64,000 nucleotides of DNA, taken from 3-1-20CM-4-69-9 sp963833655. Lineage in GTDB: Bacteria > Actinomycetota > Thermoleophilia > Gaiellales > Gaiellaceae. Under the pieces are notes generated by a model that saw nothing but the letters and a program-made list of their open reading frames with translations, made no database searches and was not told where the DNA came from. Where the stretch lies: the NCBI GenBank assembly GCA_963833655.1, contig CAWHYL010000005.1:62001-126000 (forward strand), given 5' to 3'. This document shows, piece by piece, positions 7,637 through 15,494 of this stretch (position 1 is its first letter; each line of letters begins with the position of its first letter). The position numbers were made by a program, and so were the translations under genes.

Positions 7637-10133
7637 CCGCGACGGCCTGCTCTTGGGGCAGGCGCCGCGAAACGATCTGTGAGACCCCGTCGGCGCCCAT
7701 CGTCACGCCGTACAAGATATCGGCGGCCTCCATCGTCCTCTTCTGGTGGGTGATGACGATGAACTGCGTGCGGTCGGCGTAACGGCGCAGCAGCTCGACG
7801 AAGCGGCCGATGTTCGTGTCGTCGAGCGCGGCCTCGACCTCGTCGAGCAGGTAGAACGGGCAGGGCCGGGCGAGGAAGAGCGCGAACAGGAACGAGATCG
7901 CGCCGAGCGCCTTCTCGCCGCCGGAGAGCAGCGACAGGCGCGTCACCTTCTTGCCGACGGGACGCAGCTCGACCTCGATGCCGGGCTGCTCGCCCTCCTC
8001 TTCCGGCTCCGTCAGGCGCAGCCGCCCCTCGCCGCCGGGAAACAACGTCGCGGCCACCTCGGCGAAGTTCGCCTGCACCGACGCGAACGTCTCGGCGAAG
8101 CGTTCCTCGACCGTGCGCGTCAAGTCGTCGCGGAGCTTCTGCAGCTCGGCGAGGCTCGCCTCCAGGTCTTCGCGCTGCGCGGAGAGCTCGGCGAGCCGTT
8201 CCTTCTCCTGTTCGTACTCCTGTTTCGCGAGCGGGTTGACCTGACCGAGCGACTCGCGCCGGCGCTCGAGGCGCTCGATGCGCTCCGCGAGCTCGTCCCG
8301 GTCGTCGCCCGCCGCGGCCTCGGCGGCCGCCGCTTCGAGCCGGCGGCGCGCCTCGTCGATCTCCGCCTCGATCCGCGCGCGCTCGACGTCGATCGCGCTG
8401 AGCCGCTCGCCCGCGTCTGCCGTCGCGCGGCGAGCGTCGACCTCGGCCGCCCCGAGCTTCCTGAGCTCTTCGGCGAGGGCGGTCGTTCGCTGCGCGCCGG
8501 CATCGGCGCGTGCACGCAACGGCGACTCGTGGCGGTCGTCCGTGACGCCCGCGAGCGTGTCGACGAGCCGCGCCGCAAGCCGCGCCAGCGTCTCCGTGAG
8601 CGGGTCGTGCGTCGCGCTGTACGCGTCTTCCGGGATCGGCGCCTCCACGCGCGCATCGAGCTCGTTGACGTCGGCCGCGAGGGCGCGCCGCCGGGCTTCG
8701 AGCTCGAGCCACACGGCCTCGGCCGTCTCGCCGGCGAACCACAGCTCTCCGCGCTGCGGGTCGTAGCCGAACCCTTCGGGCGTCACGGCGGGAACCGTCG
8801 ACTGCAGCAGCTCGTCCTTGGGGACGACCGGCAGGTCGGCGACGGGCGGGCGTGTCAGCACGACGACGCTGCCGAGGCCGGCCGCGCGCGCGCGCTCGGC
8901 GAGCTGCAACGCCGCCCGCGCGTCGTCGGCGACGATCGCGGCGGCGCGGTGTCCGAGCGCGGCCGCGACGGCCCGCTCGCGTCCAGGCTCCACCTCGAGC
9001 AGCGAGAGCGCGAGCCGCTCGCCTTCTTCGGCGAGGGCGCGCGCAGCAGGCGGAAGCCCTTCGCGCTCCGCCAGCGCGCGCTCCAGCGTCTGCAGTCGCT
9101 CGCGCGCAACACGTGCCTGCTCGCGCAGCGACTCGCGCCCTGCGCGGACGCGCGCGTCGAGGACGCGTCGCGGCCGCGCGAGGTCGACGCGCAACGAGTC
9201 CAGCAGCGACTGCGCGCTCTCGCGCCGCAGCTCGAGTCGCTCTCGCGCGCTGCGCAGCCGGTACAGCATCGCCGTCGCCTGCTCGCGCCGGCCGGCCGCA
9301 TCGGCGAGCTCTTCCTCGGCGCGGCGGCGCTCTTCCAGCAGAATGTCGAGCTTTTCGTCCGCGTGCTTCCGCGCGAGCACCGCGGCCGTGCGGCGGCCGT
9401 CGCCGTCCTGCAGGCGCTCGTGCAGCTCGGTGAGGTCGAGCTCGGCGACGCGCGCCCGCAGCGACGCGATCTCCCCACGCAGCTTCTCGGCGCGCTCCGC
9501 CGCCGTCGCCTGCAACGCGAGCGGCCGCAGCCGCTTCTTCACCTCCGCCTCGACGTCGCGCGCACGCTCGACCTGGATGCCGACGCGCGCGAGCTTCAGC
9601 TCGGCGCGATGCTTCCGCCGCTTGAAGCGGCCGAGGCCGGCGGCTTCCTCGAGCAGCTGGCGCCGCTCTTCGGGCTTCGAGCCGAGGATCTCCTCCACAC
9701 GGCCCTGGCCGATGATCGAGTGCATCCCGCCCCCGAGCCCGAGGTCGGCGAGCAGCTCGACGAGGTCGATCCTGCGCACGGCCGTGCGGTTGAGCAGGTA
9801 CTGCCCTTCGCCGCCGCGGTGCAGCCGGCGGGCCACCGAGAGCTCGGTGTAGGGCAGCGGCCCGTCACCGTCCGGGTTGTCGAACAGGAGCTCGACCTCG
9901 CAGAAGTCCTCGGGCGCGCGGCCGCCGCCGCCGGCGAAGATCACGTCGTCCGGCTTCTCCGCCCGCAGCTCGGACGGCGCCATCGAGCCGGCGGCCCAGA
10001 CGATCCCGTCGGCGACGTTGGACTTCCCCGACCCGTTCGGACCTACGACGACGGCGACCCCGGGCTCGAGGCGAACCTCGACCGGCTCCGGGAACGACTT
10101 GAAGCCGCGCAGCTTTATCGCGCGCAGGTGCAT
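7626..10133 (-). CDS. smc: Chromosome segregation ATPase SMC, short-armed variant
   Basis: SMC organises and segregates chromosomes. Both ATPase halves are intact: Walker A GPNGSGKSNV at residues 31-40, signature LSGGEKALGA at 736-745, Walker B YLLDEVEAALDD at about 761-772, and the ITHQKRTM switch. The protein is only 835 residues, whereas bacterial SMCs are usually about 1150-1200. The coiled-coil arms (roughly 165-375 and 510-690) are clearly shortened. The hinge between them keeps the first half (EVEPGRERAVAAALGHRAAAIV) but the second half is abbreviated. No frameshift explains this, since the reading frame is continuous. It overlaps ftsY, and a 14-bp perfect hairpin covers its start codon. 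Confidence 0.9.
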   Translation of the reverse strand: MHLRAIKLRGFKSFPEPVEVRLEPGVAVVVGPNGSGKSNVADGIVWAAGSMAPSELRAEKPDDVIFAGGGGRAPEDFCEVELLFDNPDGDGPLPYTELSVARRLHRGGEGQYLLNRTAVRRIDLVELLADLGLGGGMHSIIGQGRVEEILGSKPEERRQLLEEAAGLGRFKRRKHRAELKLARVGIQVERARDVEAEVKKRLRPLALQATAAERAEKLRGEIASLRARVAELDLTELHERLQDGDGRRTAAVLARKHADEKLDILLEERRRAEEELADAAGRREQATAMLYRLRSARERLELRRESAQSLLDSLRVDLARPRRVLDARVRAGRESLREQARVARERLQTLERALAEREGLPPAARALAEEGERLALSLLEVEPGRERAVAAALGHRAAAIVADDARAALQLAERARAAGLGSVVVLTRPPVADLPVVPKDELLQSTVPAVTPEGFGYDPQRGELWFAGETAEAVWLELEARRRALAADVNELDARVEAPIPEDAYSATHDPLTETLARLAARLVDTLAGVTDDRHESPLRARADAGAQRTTALAEELRKLGAAEVDARRATADAGERLSAIDVERARIEAEIDEARRRLEAAAAEAAAGDDRDELAERIERLERRRESLGQVNPLAKQEYEQEKERLAELSAQREDLEASLAELQKLRDDLTRTVEERFAETFASVQANFAEVAATLFPGGEGRLRLTEPEEEGEQPGIEVELRPVGKKVTRLSLLSGGEKALGAISFLFALFLARPCPFYLLDEVEAALDDTNIGRFVELLRRYADRTQFIVITHQKRTMEAADILYGVTMGADGVSQIVSRRLPQEQAVAVAS

Positions 10134-10162
10134 CCGCGGCAGGCTAGCGCCTGCCGCGGATG
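10131..10162. promoter_or_regulatory. Perfect 14-bp inverted repeat covering the smc start codon
   Basis: CATCCGCGGCAGGC (10131-10144), loop TAGC, then GCCTGCCGCGGATG (10149-10162). In the minus-strand mRNA the 3' arm ends in the smc AUG, so the hairpin would bury the start codon. It lies in the 52-bp gap between the DUF4242 gene and smc. It has no U-tract, so a simple intrinsic terminator is less likely than translational control or a protein-binding palindrome. Confidence 0.7.
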
Positions 10163-10185
10163 GCGGAACCGCCGCCTCGCGGCTT

Positions 10186-10470
10186 TCACTCCGGGTCGGC
10201 GCGAACCAACACCGTGTCGACCACCTTCATCACCTCGTCGGCGGGGAGGCCGGCGCGCGTTGCGTGCTCGACCACCTTCTCGGCGCTCGAGCTCTGATAG
10301 ATGCAGATCGTCCCGAGCGTGCCGCCCTCTTCTTCGACGACGTAGCTGCGGATCCAACGGATGTCATCGCCCATCTCCTCGTCGCCGATGCGGCGGGAGC
10401 GTTCAGCGGCTGCTTGCAGGTCTTCTGGAGTGCGCCACCCGTCCCGGCGGCGTATGACGTAGAGGTTCAT
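10186..10470 (-). CDS. DUF4242 (SCO4226-like) small protein
   Basis: A 94-residue protein beginning MNLYVIRRRDGWRTPEDL, with the pattern of the DUF4242 family (ferredoxin-like fold): IRWIRSYVVEEEGGTLGTICIYQSSSAEKVVEHATRAGLPADEVMKV. A Streptomyces member (SCO4226) was described as nickel-binding, but the physiological role is unclear and I cannot confirm metal ligands here. It sits between rnc and smc, in the same direction as both, with 35 and 52 bp gaps. Confidence 0.75.
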   Translation of the reverse strand: MNLYVIRRRDGWRTPEDLQAAAERSRRIGDEEMGDDIRWIRSYVVEEEGGTLGTICIYQSSSAEKVVEHATRAGLPADEVMKVVDTVLVRADPE

Positions 10471-10505
10471 GGGAGACAGGACGCCGCCGGCGCCGCTCCT
10501 CTTCC

Positions 10506-11168
10506 CTACGCCGCCGGCGTCTCGACGCCGAGCGCCGCGAGCGTCTCCTTTGCCGCCTCCTGCTCGGCCGCCTTCTTCGACGCACCCGAGCCGACGCCGA
10601 GCTGTTGGCCCTCGATCACGGCGGCGCAGCGGAAGCGCCGGTCGTGGGGCGGGCCTTCGACCTCGAGCACGGAGTAGCTGACGGACTGGCCGCGTCGCGC
10701 GAGCGCCTCCTGCAGCTCCGTCTTGTAGTCGACGTGGCTGGTGAGCGCGTACTCGATCCGGCCGGAGAACGCATCCACGACCGGCCGCTCGATGCGCTCG
10801 AACCCGTGCTCCAGGAAGAGCGCCGCCAACGCCGCTTCGAGCAGCGCCGCGAGCACGTTGCGGTTGTGCGCCAGACGGTGCAGCTCGTCCTCGGGAATGT
10901 CGGCGCCGCGCTCGGTGAGCCGCTCGCCGAGCGAGAGCTGACGCGCAACGACCGCGCAGCTCGCGCGCGACACGACGTGCGAGCGAACCTTCGCGAGCCG
11001 ACCCTCGCTGAAGTCGGGGTAGCGGTCGTACAGCTCGCGGGCGATCGCGAGCTCGAGCACGCTGTCGCCGAGGAACTCCAGCCGCTCGTACGACGCCGAG
11101 CGCTCGCTCGCCCAGGATGCATGCGTGTAGACCTGGTCCGCCCGTGGGCCGGGCAGGCCCTCGATCAG
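10506..11168 (-). CDS. rnc: Ribonuclease III, probable CTG start
   Basis: RNase III cleaves double-stranded RNA, including rRNA precursors. The catalytic signature ERLEFLGDSVLEL and the upstream YTHASWASERSASY are encoded in frame before the first ATG/GTG/TTG-type start (GTG 11060), which would amputate the active-site motif. Upstream of it no ATG, GTG or TTG occurs in frame back to a TGA near 11309. The likely start is CTG 11168 (L-I-E-G-L-P-G), giving 220 residues, the normal family length. EAALAALFLEHG gives the second acidic site, and a dsRNA-binding domain (YKTELQEALARRG to SKKAAEQEAAKETL) ends the protein. Adjacent to acpP and plsX as usual. Gene certain, start uncertain. Confidence 0.92.
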   Translation of the reverse strand: MIEGLPGPRADQVYTHASWASERSASYERLEFLGDSVLELAIARELYDRYPDFSEGRLAKVRSHVVSRASCAVVARQLSLGERLTERGADIPEDELHRLAHNRNVLAALLEAALAALFLEHGFERIERPVVDAFSGRIEYALTSHVDYKTELQEALARRGQSVSYSVLEVEGPPHDRRFRCAAVIEGQQLGVGSGASKKAAEQEAAKETLAALGVETPAA

Positions 11169-11202
11169 CTTCGCGAGCTGCGCGACGTCCCCGCGGGGGG
11201 CG

Positions 11203-11448
11203 CTACTGGTGGGACGAGACGTAGTCGACGGCCTGGCCGACGGTCTGGATCTTCTGTGCGTCCTCGTCGGAGATCTTGATCCCGAACTGATCCTCGAGCT
11301 CCATGATCAGCTCGACGAGATCGAGCGAGTCCGCGTCGAGGTCCTCCTGGAAAGAGGCCTCCTCCGTGATCTCGCCCTCGTCGACACCGAGCTGCTCTGT
11401 CAGGACTTCCTTCACTCGCTCGAAGACTTCCTCGCGCGACGCTGCCAT
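11203..11448 (-). CDS. acpP: Acyl carrier protein
   Basis: An 81-residue ACP. The phosphopantetheine attachment site is DSLDLVELIMELE with Ser41, in the acidic four-helix fold. It carries growing acyl chains in type II fatty acid synthesis. Position between plsX and rnc is conserved in many bacteria. The fab genes that often accompany it are not in this window. The gene stops at 11203, 34 bp before the proposed rnc start. Confidence 0.96.
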   Translation of the reverse strand: MAASREEVFERVKEVLTEQLGVDEGEITEEASFQEDLDADSLDLVELIMELEDQFGIKISDEDAQKIQTVGQAVDYVSSHQ

Positions 11449-11454
11449 GTCACC

Positions 11455-12453
11455 TCACGTGGGGGTCGGGGTCGTAGAAGTCGCGGACTCTAACACGGTG
11501 TCCCCGACGCGCTGCGCGAGGCGGCCGGTGACGTCGTTGGCAACACCGCGGGCGGCCAGCCGGATCGCGTTCTCGATCGCGCGGCGCGAGGAGTTGCCGT
11601 GCGCGATCACCGCCAGGCCGCGCAGGCCGAGCAGGTACGCCCCGCCGTAGGTGTCGGGGTCGAGCCGCTCGCGGAGACGGCGCGCCGCCGGCCGGATCAG
11701 CAGGCCGCCGAGGCGGCCGCGTGCCGTCGCGGTGATCTCCTGCCGGAAGGCGTCGAGCAGGTTCCGGATCGTCCCCTCGAGCAGCTTCAGGCTGACGTTG
11801 CCGGTGAAGCCGTCCGTGACGACGACGTCGGCGCCGCCGCGCAGGAGATCGCGGCCCTCGGTGTTCCCGGTGAAGTTGAGGTCGCTCGCAGCGAGGAGCT
11901 CGTGCGCTTCGAGCGTGAGCTGGTTGCCCTTCTCCGCTTCCTCGCCGATCGAGAGGAGCCGAATCTCCGGATTCCGGACGTCGAGGATCTCCTCGGCAAA
12001 GACGGCGCCCATGTGCGCGAACTGGAGCAGGTCATCGGGGCGAGCATCGGCGTTCGCACCTGCATCGAGCAGGACGGAGACACGCTCCCGCGACGGAATC
12101 GTCACCGCGATCGCCGGACGGCGCACGCCGCGCAGGCGGCGGATCTCGAGCAGGCAGGCGGCGAGCATCGCGCCGGTGTTGCCGGCGGAGACGACGGCGT
12201 CGGCTCGCCCCTCGCGCACCAAGCGGCACGCGACGACGAGCGAGCTGTTCGGCTTCGCGCGGACGGCGTCGGTGGGCTTGTCGTCCATCGCGATGACGTC
12301 GGGCGCCTCGACCAGCTCGAGGCCTTCCGACGCGAGGCCCGGCGTCCCGACGAGCACGGGCACGACCTCGTCCGTGCGTGCAGCGACCGCGCCTGCGACG
12401 ACTTCATCCGGACCGCGGTCCGCGCCCATCGCGTCGACCGCGATGCGGATCAC
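11455..12453 (-). CDS. plsX: Phosphate acyltransferase PlsX
   Basis: PlsX converts acyl-ACP to acyl-phosphate for phospholipid synthesis. The 332-residue protein opens IRIAVDAMGADRGPDEVV, the family hallmark, and keeps SAGNTGAMLAACLLEIRRL and the GGADVVVTDGFTGNVSLKLLEG region. Start GTG 12453. It lies 6 bp upstream of acpP. A 102-bp gap separates it from rpmF; a minus-strand TTGACT at 12545-12540 could be a -35, but no good -10 follows. Together with acpP, plsC and gpsA in this window it supplies phosphatidic acid. Confidence 0.95.
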   Translation of the reverse strand: MIRIAVDAMGADRGPDEVVAGAVAARTDEVVPVLVGTPGLASEGLELVEAPDVIAMDDKPTDAVRAKPNSSLVVACRLVREGRADAVVSAGNTGAMLAACLLEIRRLRGVRRPAIAVTIPSRERVSVLLDAGANADARPDDLLQFAHMGAVFAEEILDVRNPEIRLLSIGEEAEKGNQLTLEAHELLAASDLNFTGNTEGRDLLRGGADVVVTDGFTGNVSLKLLEGTIRNLLDAFRQEITATARGRLGGLLIRPAARRLRERLDPDTYGGAYLLGLRGLAVIAHGNSSRRAIENAIRLAARGVANDVTGRLAQRVGDTVLESATSTTPTPT

Positions 12454-12555
12454 GCCTAAGGCGCCGACTCCGCGGCGCCGACCTCAGGCCGGCGCGCTCC
12501 GCGCGACGACCGTCTGAGCTGACCGGTCGACACGATTGAAGTCAACAGAGGACGC

Positions 12556-12744
12556 CTACGGAGCGTGCGTGTGGAGCGGCTCGACGTCGCGGCCGCGATA
12601 GGTGTGGCACCGCGGGCACATGCGGTGCGGCCGCTTCGGGCTGCCGCATTGTGGGCAGACGTTCAGACGCGGCGCCTCGATCCCGTGCTGCGCGCGGCGT
12701 TTGTCACGTCGCGCCTTCGACGTTTTCTTCTTGGGGACAGCCAT
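12556..12744 (-). CDS. rpmF: 50S ribosomal protein L32 (zinc-binding form)
   Basis: A 62-residue L32: MAVPKKKTSKARRDKRRAQ, then a zinc ribbon with C30-x2-C33 and C43-x2-C46 (CPQC and CPRC). This is the C+ form of the protein. The ATG at 12744 is chosen because the family starts MAVPKKK. A TACACT box 9 nt upstream suggests its own, nearly leaderless promoter. rpmF normally follows yceD directly, but here yceD is 3.2 kb away. Confidence 0.96.
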   Translation of the reverse strand: MAVPKKKTSKARRDKRRAQHGIEAPRLNVCPQCGSPKRPHRMCPRCHTYRGRDVEPLHTHAP

Positions 12745-12753
12745 GAACGCCGC

Positions 12754-12759
12754 AGTGTA
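12754..12759 (-). promoter_or_regulatory. -10-like box TACACT of rpmF
   Basis: TACACT on the minus strand, 9 nt before ATG 12744 and just beyond the SDR stop codon. It would give rpmF its own start site now that yceD is displaced. Confidence 0.4.
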
Positions 12760-12760
12760 G

Positions 12761-13525
12761 CTAGTCGCCGTCGTTTCGAACGGCCGCCATGAGCAGCAGG
12801 CCGCCGTCGGAGACGATCGTCGACCCCGTCGTGTACGCGGCGCCGTCGGAGCAGAGCCACGCGACGAGGCTCGCGATCTCGCGGGCATCGCCCGGTCGGC
12901 CGGCAGGGATCGAGCTGCGCTCGACCGTGCGCGGGTCGACGTCCTCGTTCCCCGTCATCGGCGTTGCGATCTCGCCCGGCGCGACGTCGTTGACGGTGAT
13001 CCCGTGCTCGGCGAGCTCGAGCGCCATCACCTTCGTCAGGCCGCCGAGGCCGTGCTTCGCCGCGACGTACGCCGCCGACTGGGGGAGCGGCACGAGCTCG
13101 TGGACGGACGTGACGTTGACGATGCGTCCGCCGCGGCCCTGCTTCACCAGCCGGCGTGCCGCACGCCGCGCGCAGAGAAAGGCGCCGTCCAGGTCGACCG
13201 ACAGCGTCTCGCGCCAGTCCTCCCAGCTGAAGTCGAGGAACTCGTCGCACTTGCCGACGCCGGCGTTGTTCACGAGCGCGTCGAGGCCGCCGAGGGCGTC
13301 GGCGAGCTCGTCGACGGCGTCGGCGGCCTGGGGCAGCCGGGTCAGGTCGAGACGCCGCACCTCGGCGCGACGGCTCAGCCCGCGCACTTCTTCGGCGGTC
13401 GCCGCGGCGCCCTGCTCGTCCTCGTGCCAGGTGATGCCGACGTCGTAGCCGGTGCGCGCGAGCTCGACGGCCGTCGCCTTGCCGATGCCGGAATCCGAGC
13501 CGGTGACGATCGCGATCCGTGCCAT
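12761..13525 (-). CDS. Short-chain dehydrogenase/reductase
   Basis: A 254-residue classical SDR. The NAD(P)-binding TGSDSGIG is at residues 8-15, NNAG near 91, the catalytic Ser in VNVTSVHE near 140, and the YVAAK Tyr/Lys pair near 153-157; the C-terminal SDGGLLLM is typical of the glucose-dehydrogenase-like group. The substrate is unknown. It is divergent from the aldo/keto reductase at 13582 with a 56-bp gap. It belongs to the block inserted between rpmF and yceD. Confidence 0.88.
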   Translation of the reverse strand: MARIAIVTGSDSGIGKATAVELARTGYDVGITWHEDEQGAAATAEEVRGLSRRAEVRRLDLTRLPQAADAVDELADALGGLDALVNNAGVGKCDEFLDFSWEDWRETLSVDLDGAFLCARRAARRLVKQGRGGRIVNVTSVHELVPLPQSAAYVAAKHGLGGLTKVMALELAEHGITVNDVAPGEIATPMTGNEDVDPRTVERSSIPAGRPGDAREIASLVAWLCSDGAAYTTGSTIVSDGGLLLMAAVRNDGD

Positions 13526-13568
13526 CGATCGATGTCGGCACCGGAGGCGTAGTCGTCACACCTGCGGG

Positions 13569-13574
13569 TACGCT
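13569..13574 (+). promoter_or_regulatory. -10-like box TACGCT of the aldo/keto reductase gene
   Basis: TACGCT lies 7 nt before ATG 13582, the leaderless geometry seen elsewhere in the window. Confidence 0.4.
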
Positions 13575-13581
13575 CGGCGGC

Positions 13582-14556
13582 ATGGAGCGACGGACGCTCG
13601 GGCAGGGCCTGGAGGTCTCCGCGCAGGGGCTCGGCTGCATGGGGATGTCCGCGTGGTACGGGCCGACCGACGAGGGAGAGTCGATTGCGACGATCCACCG
13701 CGCGCTCGAGCTCGGAATCGACTTTCTCGACACCGCCGACGTCTACGGCCAGGGCGCGAACGAGGAGCTCGTGGCGAAGGCGGTCGCGGGCAGGCGCGAC
13801 GACTACGTCATCGCGACGAAGTTTGGGAATCGGTGGTTCGACGACGGCCGCCGGACGATCGACGGCTCGCCCGACTACGTCCGTCAGGCGATCGACGCGT
13901 CGCTGCGGCGGCTGGGCGTCGACCACGTCGACCTCTACTACCAGCACCGCGTCGACGCGAGCACGCCGATCGAGGAGACGGTCGGCGCGATGGCGGAGCT
14001 CGTCGCGGCCGGAAAGGTGAAGCATCTGGGGCTGTCCGAGGCAGGCCCCGAGACGATCCGCCGCGCGCACGCCGTCCACCCGATCACGGCGCTGCAGTCG
14101 GAGTGGTCGCTGTGGACGCGTGACCCGGAAGGCGAGGTGCTCGACACGGTGCGCGAGCTCGGGATCGGATTCGTCGCCTACAGCCCGCTCGGCCGCGGCT
14201 TCCTCGCGGGCCGCTTCTCGTCACCGGACGACCTCGCCGAGGACGACTTCAGGCGCCGGCACCCGCGCATGTCCGGCGACAACCTCGAGCGAAACCGTGC
14301 GCTCGCCGACAGGGTGCGCGAGCTTGCCGACGAGAAGGGCTGCACGCCCGCGCAGATTGCGCTTGCGTGGGTGCTGTCACGCGGAGACGACGTCGTGCCG
14401 ATCCCGGGGACGAAGCGACGGACGTACCTCGAGCAGAACGCAGCGGCATCCGAGCTTCGGCTCGACGACGACGAGCTGCGCGAGCTGGACGAAGCGTTTC
14501 CGCCGGGCGCCGCCGCCGGCCAGCGCTACGCGGACATGTCGTCGATCGGGCGCTAG
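13582..14556 (+). CDS. Aldo/keto reductase
   Basis: A 324-residue NADPH-dependent oxidoreductase with a TIM-barrel fold. The catalytic tetrad is visible: Asp and Tyr in FLDTADVYGQG, Lys in VIATKFGN and His in LYYQHRVD; the cofactor region VPIPGTKRRTYLEQN is C-terminal. The group resembles YajO/general stress-type reductases; the substrate is unknown. Its TAG stop (14554-14556) lies inside the CTAG target of the IS481 insertion, and duplication of the target kept the stop intact. Confidence 0.9.
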   Translation: MERRTLGQGLEVSAQGLGCMGMSAWYGPTDEGESIATIHRALELGIDFLDTADVYGQGANEELVAKAVAGRRDDYVIATKFGNRWFDDGRRTIDGSPDYVRQAIDASLRRLGVDHVDLYYQHRVDASTPIEETVGAMAELVAAGKVKHLGLSEAGPETIRRAHAVHPITALQSEWSLWTRDPEGEVLDTVRELGIGFVAYSPLGRGFLAGRFSSPDDLAEDDFRRRHPRMSGDNLERNRALADRVRELADEKGCTPAQIALAWVLSRGDDVVPIPGTKRRTYLEQNAAASELRLDDDELRELDEAFPPGAAAGQRYADMSSIGR

Positions 14557-14557
14557 C
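14552..14557. repeat. Left target-site duplication GCTAGC of the IS481 element
   Basis: GCTAGC here and at 15593-15598 flank the element. The core CTAG is the known preferred target of IS481-type elements. It carries the AKR stop on the plus strand and the transposase stop on the minus strand. Confidence 0.8.
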
Positions 14558-15494
14558 TGTGCTGCCCACAGACGTTGTGAACGCGGCTGATTGGGGGTCG
14601 GTCGCCGATTGAGCTGTGCGGGCGTCTGCGGTTGTAGTAGCGGATGAAGCTTTGCAGGCTGCGGGCGCGGCTGTTGGAGTTGGGCCAGGTGCGGCTGTAG
14701 GCCCATTCGTCCTGGAGTGTGCGGATGAAGCGTTCGACCTTGCCGTTCCAGCGTGGGGTGTAGATCGGGGTACGGATGTGGTCGATCGAGTGAGCGGCTA
14801 GGAGTTCGCTAAAACGGCGGCTGCGCCGGTAGACGAGCGCGTTGTCGGTCATCACGGCCGTGGGCGGTTCGAGGCCGAGCTCGGCGAAGAAGCGCAGCGC
14901 GCGCTCGAGCGTGCGCGTGTTGGTCTCGGCGTCCTCGCGTGGGTGCAGCTCGACGTAGACGAGGCGGCTGTGATCGTCGAGGACGCAGTGGAGGTAGTCG
15001 TAGCCGATGCCGCGGCTGCGGTCGTGCTCGACCCTGCTGCCGGTCGCGCGGTGGCCGGGAACACGGAACCGGCCGAGCTTCTTTACGTCCATGTGCAGCA
15101 ACGCGCCCGGCCGCGACCACTCGTAGCGGCGGTAGCTCTGCCGCTGTCCGCGCGCCCGCCGCGAGAGACCGTGCCGGCGCAGCACCTTCCAAATCGTTGA
15201 GCGCGCCCGCTGCACGATCCCGGCCAGCCGCCCGGGGCCGAGATTCGTCTCGCGACGGGCGCGCAGGATCGGCTCTTCCTCCGCCGCCGTCAGACGCCGC
15301 GGCTGCCGCAGCGGACGAGAAGAACGATCAGCAAGAGAACCTCCATCGACCGCCCGGTGCCACCAGCGATGCGCGGTGGCGGGCGAGACTCCGAAAGCAG
15401 CCGCGGCTGCCCTCATCGACGCGCCCGACTCGATTGCCAGCACCAGCTGACGACGCCCGGCCAGTCCGAGCTTCGCGTTAGCGTGCAGATTCAT
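14553..15494 (-). CDS. IS481-family DDE transposase
   Basis: A 313-residue transposase. An N-terminal helix-turn-helix (LAGRRQLVLAIESGASMRA... FGVSPATAHRWW) binds the ends. The integrase core has Asp in HMDVKKLGRF, Asp in VMTDNALVY and Glu in NGKVERFIRTL, then YYNRRRPHSSI, all typical of IS481. ATG 15494 is preferred over an upstream in-frame start at 15542, because it has a strong AAGGAGGG site and matches the family N-terminus MNLHANAKLGLAGR. The stop codon (14555-14553) is outside the terminal repeat and is supplied by the target CTAG. Confidence 0.93.
   Translation of the reverse strand: MNLHANAKLGLAGRRQLVLAIESGASMRAAAAAFGVSPATAHRWWHRAVDGGSLADRSSRPLRQPRRLTAAEEEPILRARRETNLGPGRLAGIVQRARSTIWKVLRRHGLSRRARGQRQSYRRYEWSRPGALLHMDVKKLGRFRVPGHRATGSRVEHDRSRGIGYDYLHCVLDDHSRLVYVELHPREDAETNTRTLERALRFFAELGLEPPTAVMTDNALVYRRSRRFSELLAAHSIDHIRTPIYTPRWNGKVERFIRTLQDEWAYSRTWPNSNSRARSLQSFIRYYNRRRPHSSIGDRPPISRVHNVCGQHS

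Noticed and set aside
7746..10457. Very long plus-strand open frame (about 900 codons) opposite smc
   Set aside because: Arginine/leucine-rich low-complexity antisense reading typical of high-GC DNA; smc on the other strand has all ATPase motifs.
11190..11205. Frameshift or indel in the G6 run as the cause of the missing rnc start
   Set aside because: Shifting to either other frame upstream does not provide a nearby ATG, GTG or TTG, so an indel there would not solve the problem.
12454..12555. GGCGCC-containing repeats between plsX and rpmF as a terminator
   Set aside because: The stems are short and self-complementary with no T-run; plsX and rpmF also read in the same direction. Only a weak minus-strand TTGACT could be noted.
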